A model generated the notes under the pieces. The model was not told where the DNA came from and searched no databases. It saw nothing but the letters and a program-made list of their open reading frames with translations. The position numbers and the translations under genes are program-made. Shown piece after piece: positions 63,481-64,000 of a DNA stretch of 64,000 nt. The first letter of the stretch is position 1, and every line of letters begins with the position of its first letter. This stretch comes from Atriophallophorus winterbourni (lineage: Eukaryota > Platyhelminthes > Trematoda > Plagiorchiida > Microphallidae). The stretch is from the NCBI GenBank assembly GCA_013407085.1, contig JACCGJ010000573.1:124001-188000 (forward strand). Direction: 5' to 3'.

Positions 63481-64000
63481 ACTATCTCCTCCTGAGGGGG
63501 GAACTTCAATGAAGATTCTTGGGAATTTGGGTACAAAGTGGCGTCCCCAGCACCACTCGGCGTTTTTTCGAGTCAGATTCTCTAGCCTTTGCACAACCAA
63601 GTGCAACCTGCAAGGCAACAGGGACTTGCCAGAAAGAGGTGGTGTGCACCAACTAACCGTCTGCCAGACTGTTTCAGATTTTTCCTCAGGGTTTTCTCCC
63701 AAAGCCGTTCCCGCGATCGGGTATCCCGCAAGGCAGCGGAGGTTTAAAATCAGGGTTTTCCTTCCCTTAGATGAAATGCCCTCCCAAGCTAACGAGCTAC
63801 ATCTGCCCGAAGCAAACTGGTTTTCGGGCGCCAGTCACTCGCCCTCGCTCTTTCTCCTGTTGGTAGAAGCAGTTCCGCCGGGCTCGGGAAGTCATTCGTG
63901 CAGGCCAGAAGCTGGATTTGGTTGTCAAAGGCTATTTGAGACGCATGCCATACGGGAGCATTTTATAAGCAGTGGGAGCTCATCCCCACTGCCACCCCCG
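63481..64000. other. GC-rich tract, unassigned
   Basis: Markedly more GC-rich than the rest of the window. There is an 85-codon minus-strand frame without a recognised domain, and a short hairpin (gcccgaa...ttcgggc, 63,806-63,831). It lies upstream of the minus-strand LINE and could be its 5' region or another element continuing past the window. Confidence 0.4.

Noticed and set aside
63800..63840. tggcgcccgaa (minus strand) resembling a retroviral primer-binding site
   Set aside because: No LTR end precedes it and no gag follows; it is part of a local hairpin and probably coincidental.

Overview
The window looks like intron-rich, repeat-rich animal DNA, most likely from a trematode flatworm. 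That assignment is inference. It rests on four things read together: Ty3/gypsy elements of the CsRn1 type (a C-H-C-C Gag finger and a primer site starting TGGTGAGCCC), CR1-like and RTE-like LINEs ending in short pentamer repeats, many dispersed copies of a hammerhead-ribozyme repeat like those known from schistosome Sm-alpha elements and animal retrozymes, and a 31-nt intron of the very short kind known in schistosome genes. I found no tRNA, rRNA, CRISPR array or bacterial feature. A 1,000-base run of N sits at 4,699-5,698.

Two host genes are supported by splice sites whose phases agree. On the + strand, six exons between 5,925 and 16,930 join into one open frame of 292 codons plus stop, followed by AATAAA at 16,963. 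I do not recognise the protein. On the - strand, three exons (45,836 to 42,396) encode 167 residues of a coiled-coil protein, with introns of 31 and about 2,909 nt. A few further exon candidates (14,548, 27,752, 40,417) are weak.

Nearly everything else recognisable is mobile DNA. From 1 to 35 kb it is mostly old LINE fragments (CR1-like and RTE-like), one fuller - strand LINE with endonuclease and RT (23,105-26,290) and a degenerate one (28,640-32,220). At 35,040-38,200 a CR1-like LINE with an open 748-codon frame sits inside an RTE copy. From 47 to 60 kb four Ty3/gypsy elements are packed together: A (+, pol plus 3' LTR), C (-, 5' LTR and RT fragment), B (+, two LTRs, gag, but protease, RT and RNase H lost) and D (+, RT end to LTR). 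LINE copies lie between them. At 60,160-62,703 a LINE joins the first 35 codons of a PHD-finger ORF1 to an open 695-codon RT frame.

The most notable system is the hammerhead repeat. About ten copies lie on both strands. The best ones contain CTGATGA, a GTGC/GCAC stem II with an AAACA loop, GAAA, a palindromic ACCGGT stem III, and a stem I pairing sequence before the core with sequence after the cleavage site. Some copies occur as tandem units of about 190-250 nt (693, 946 and 1,182; 11,569 and 11,762), which is the arrangement expected of retrozymes that spread through circular RNA. Most copies carry core changes that would inactivate them.
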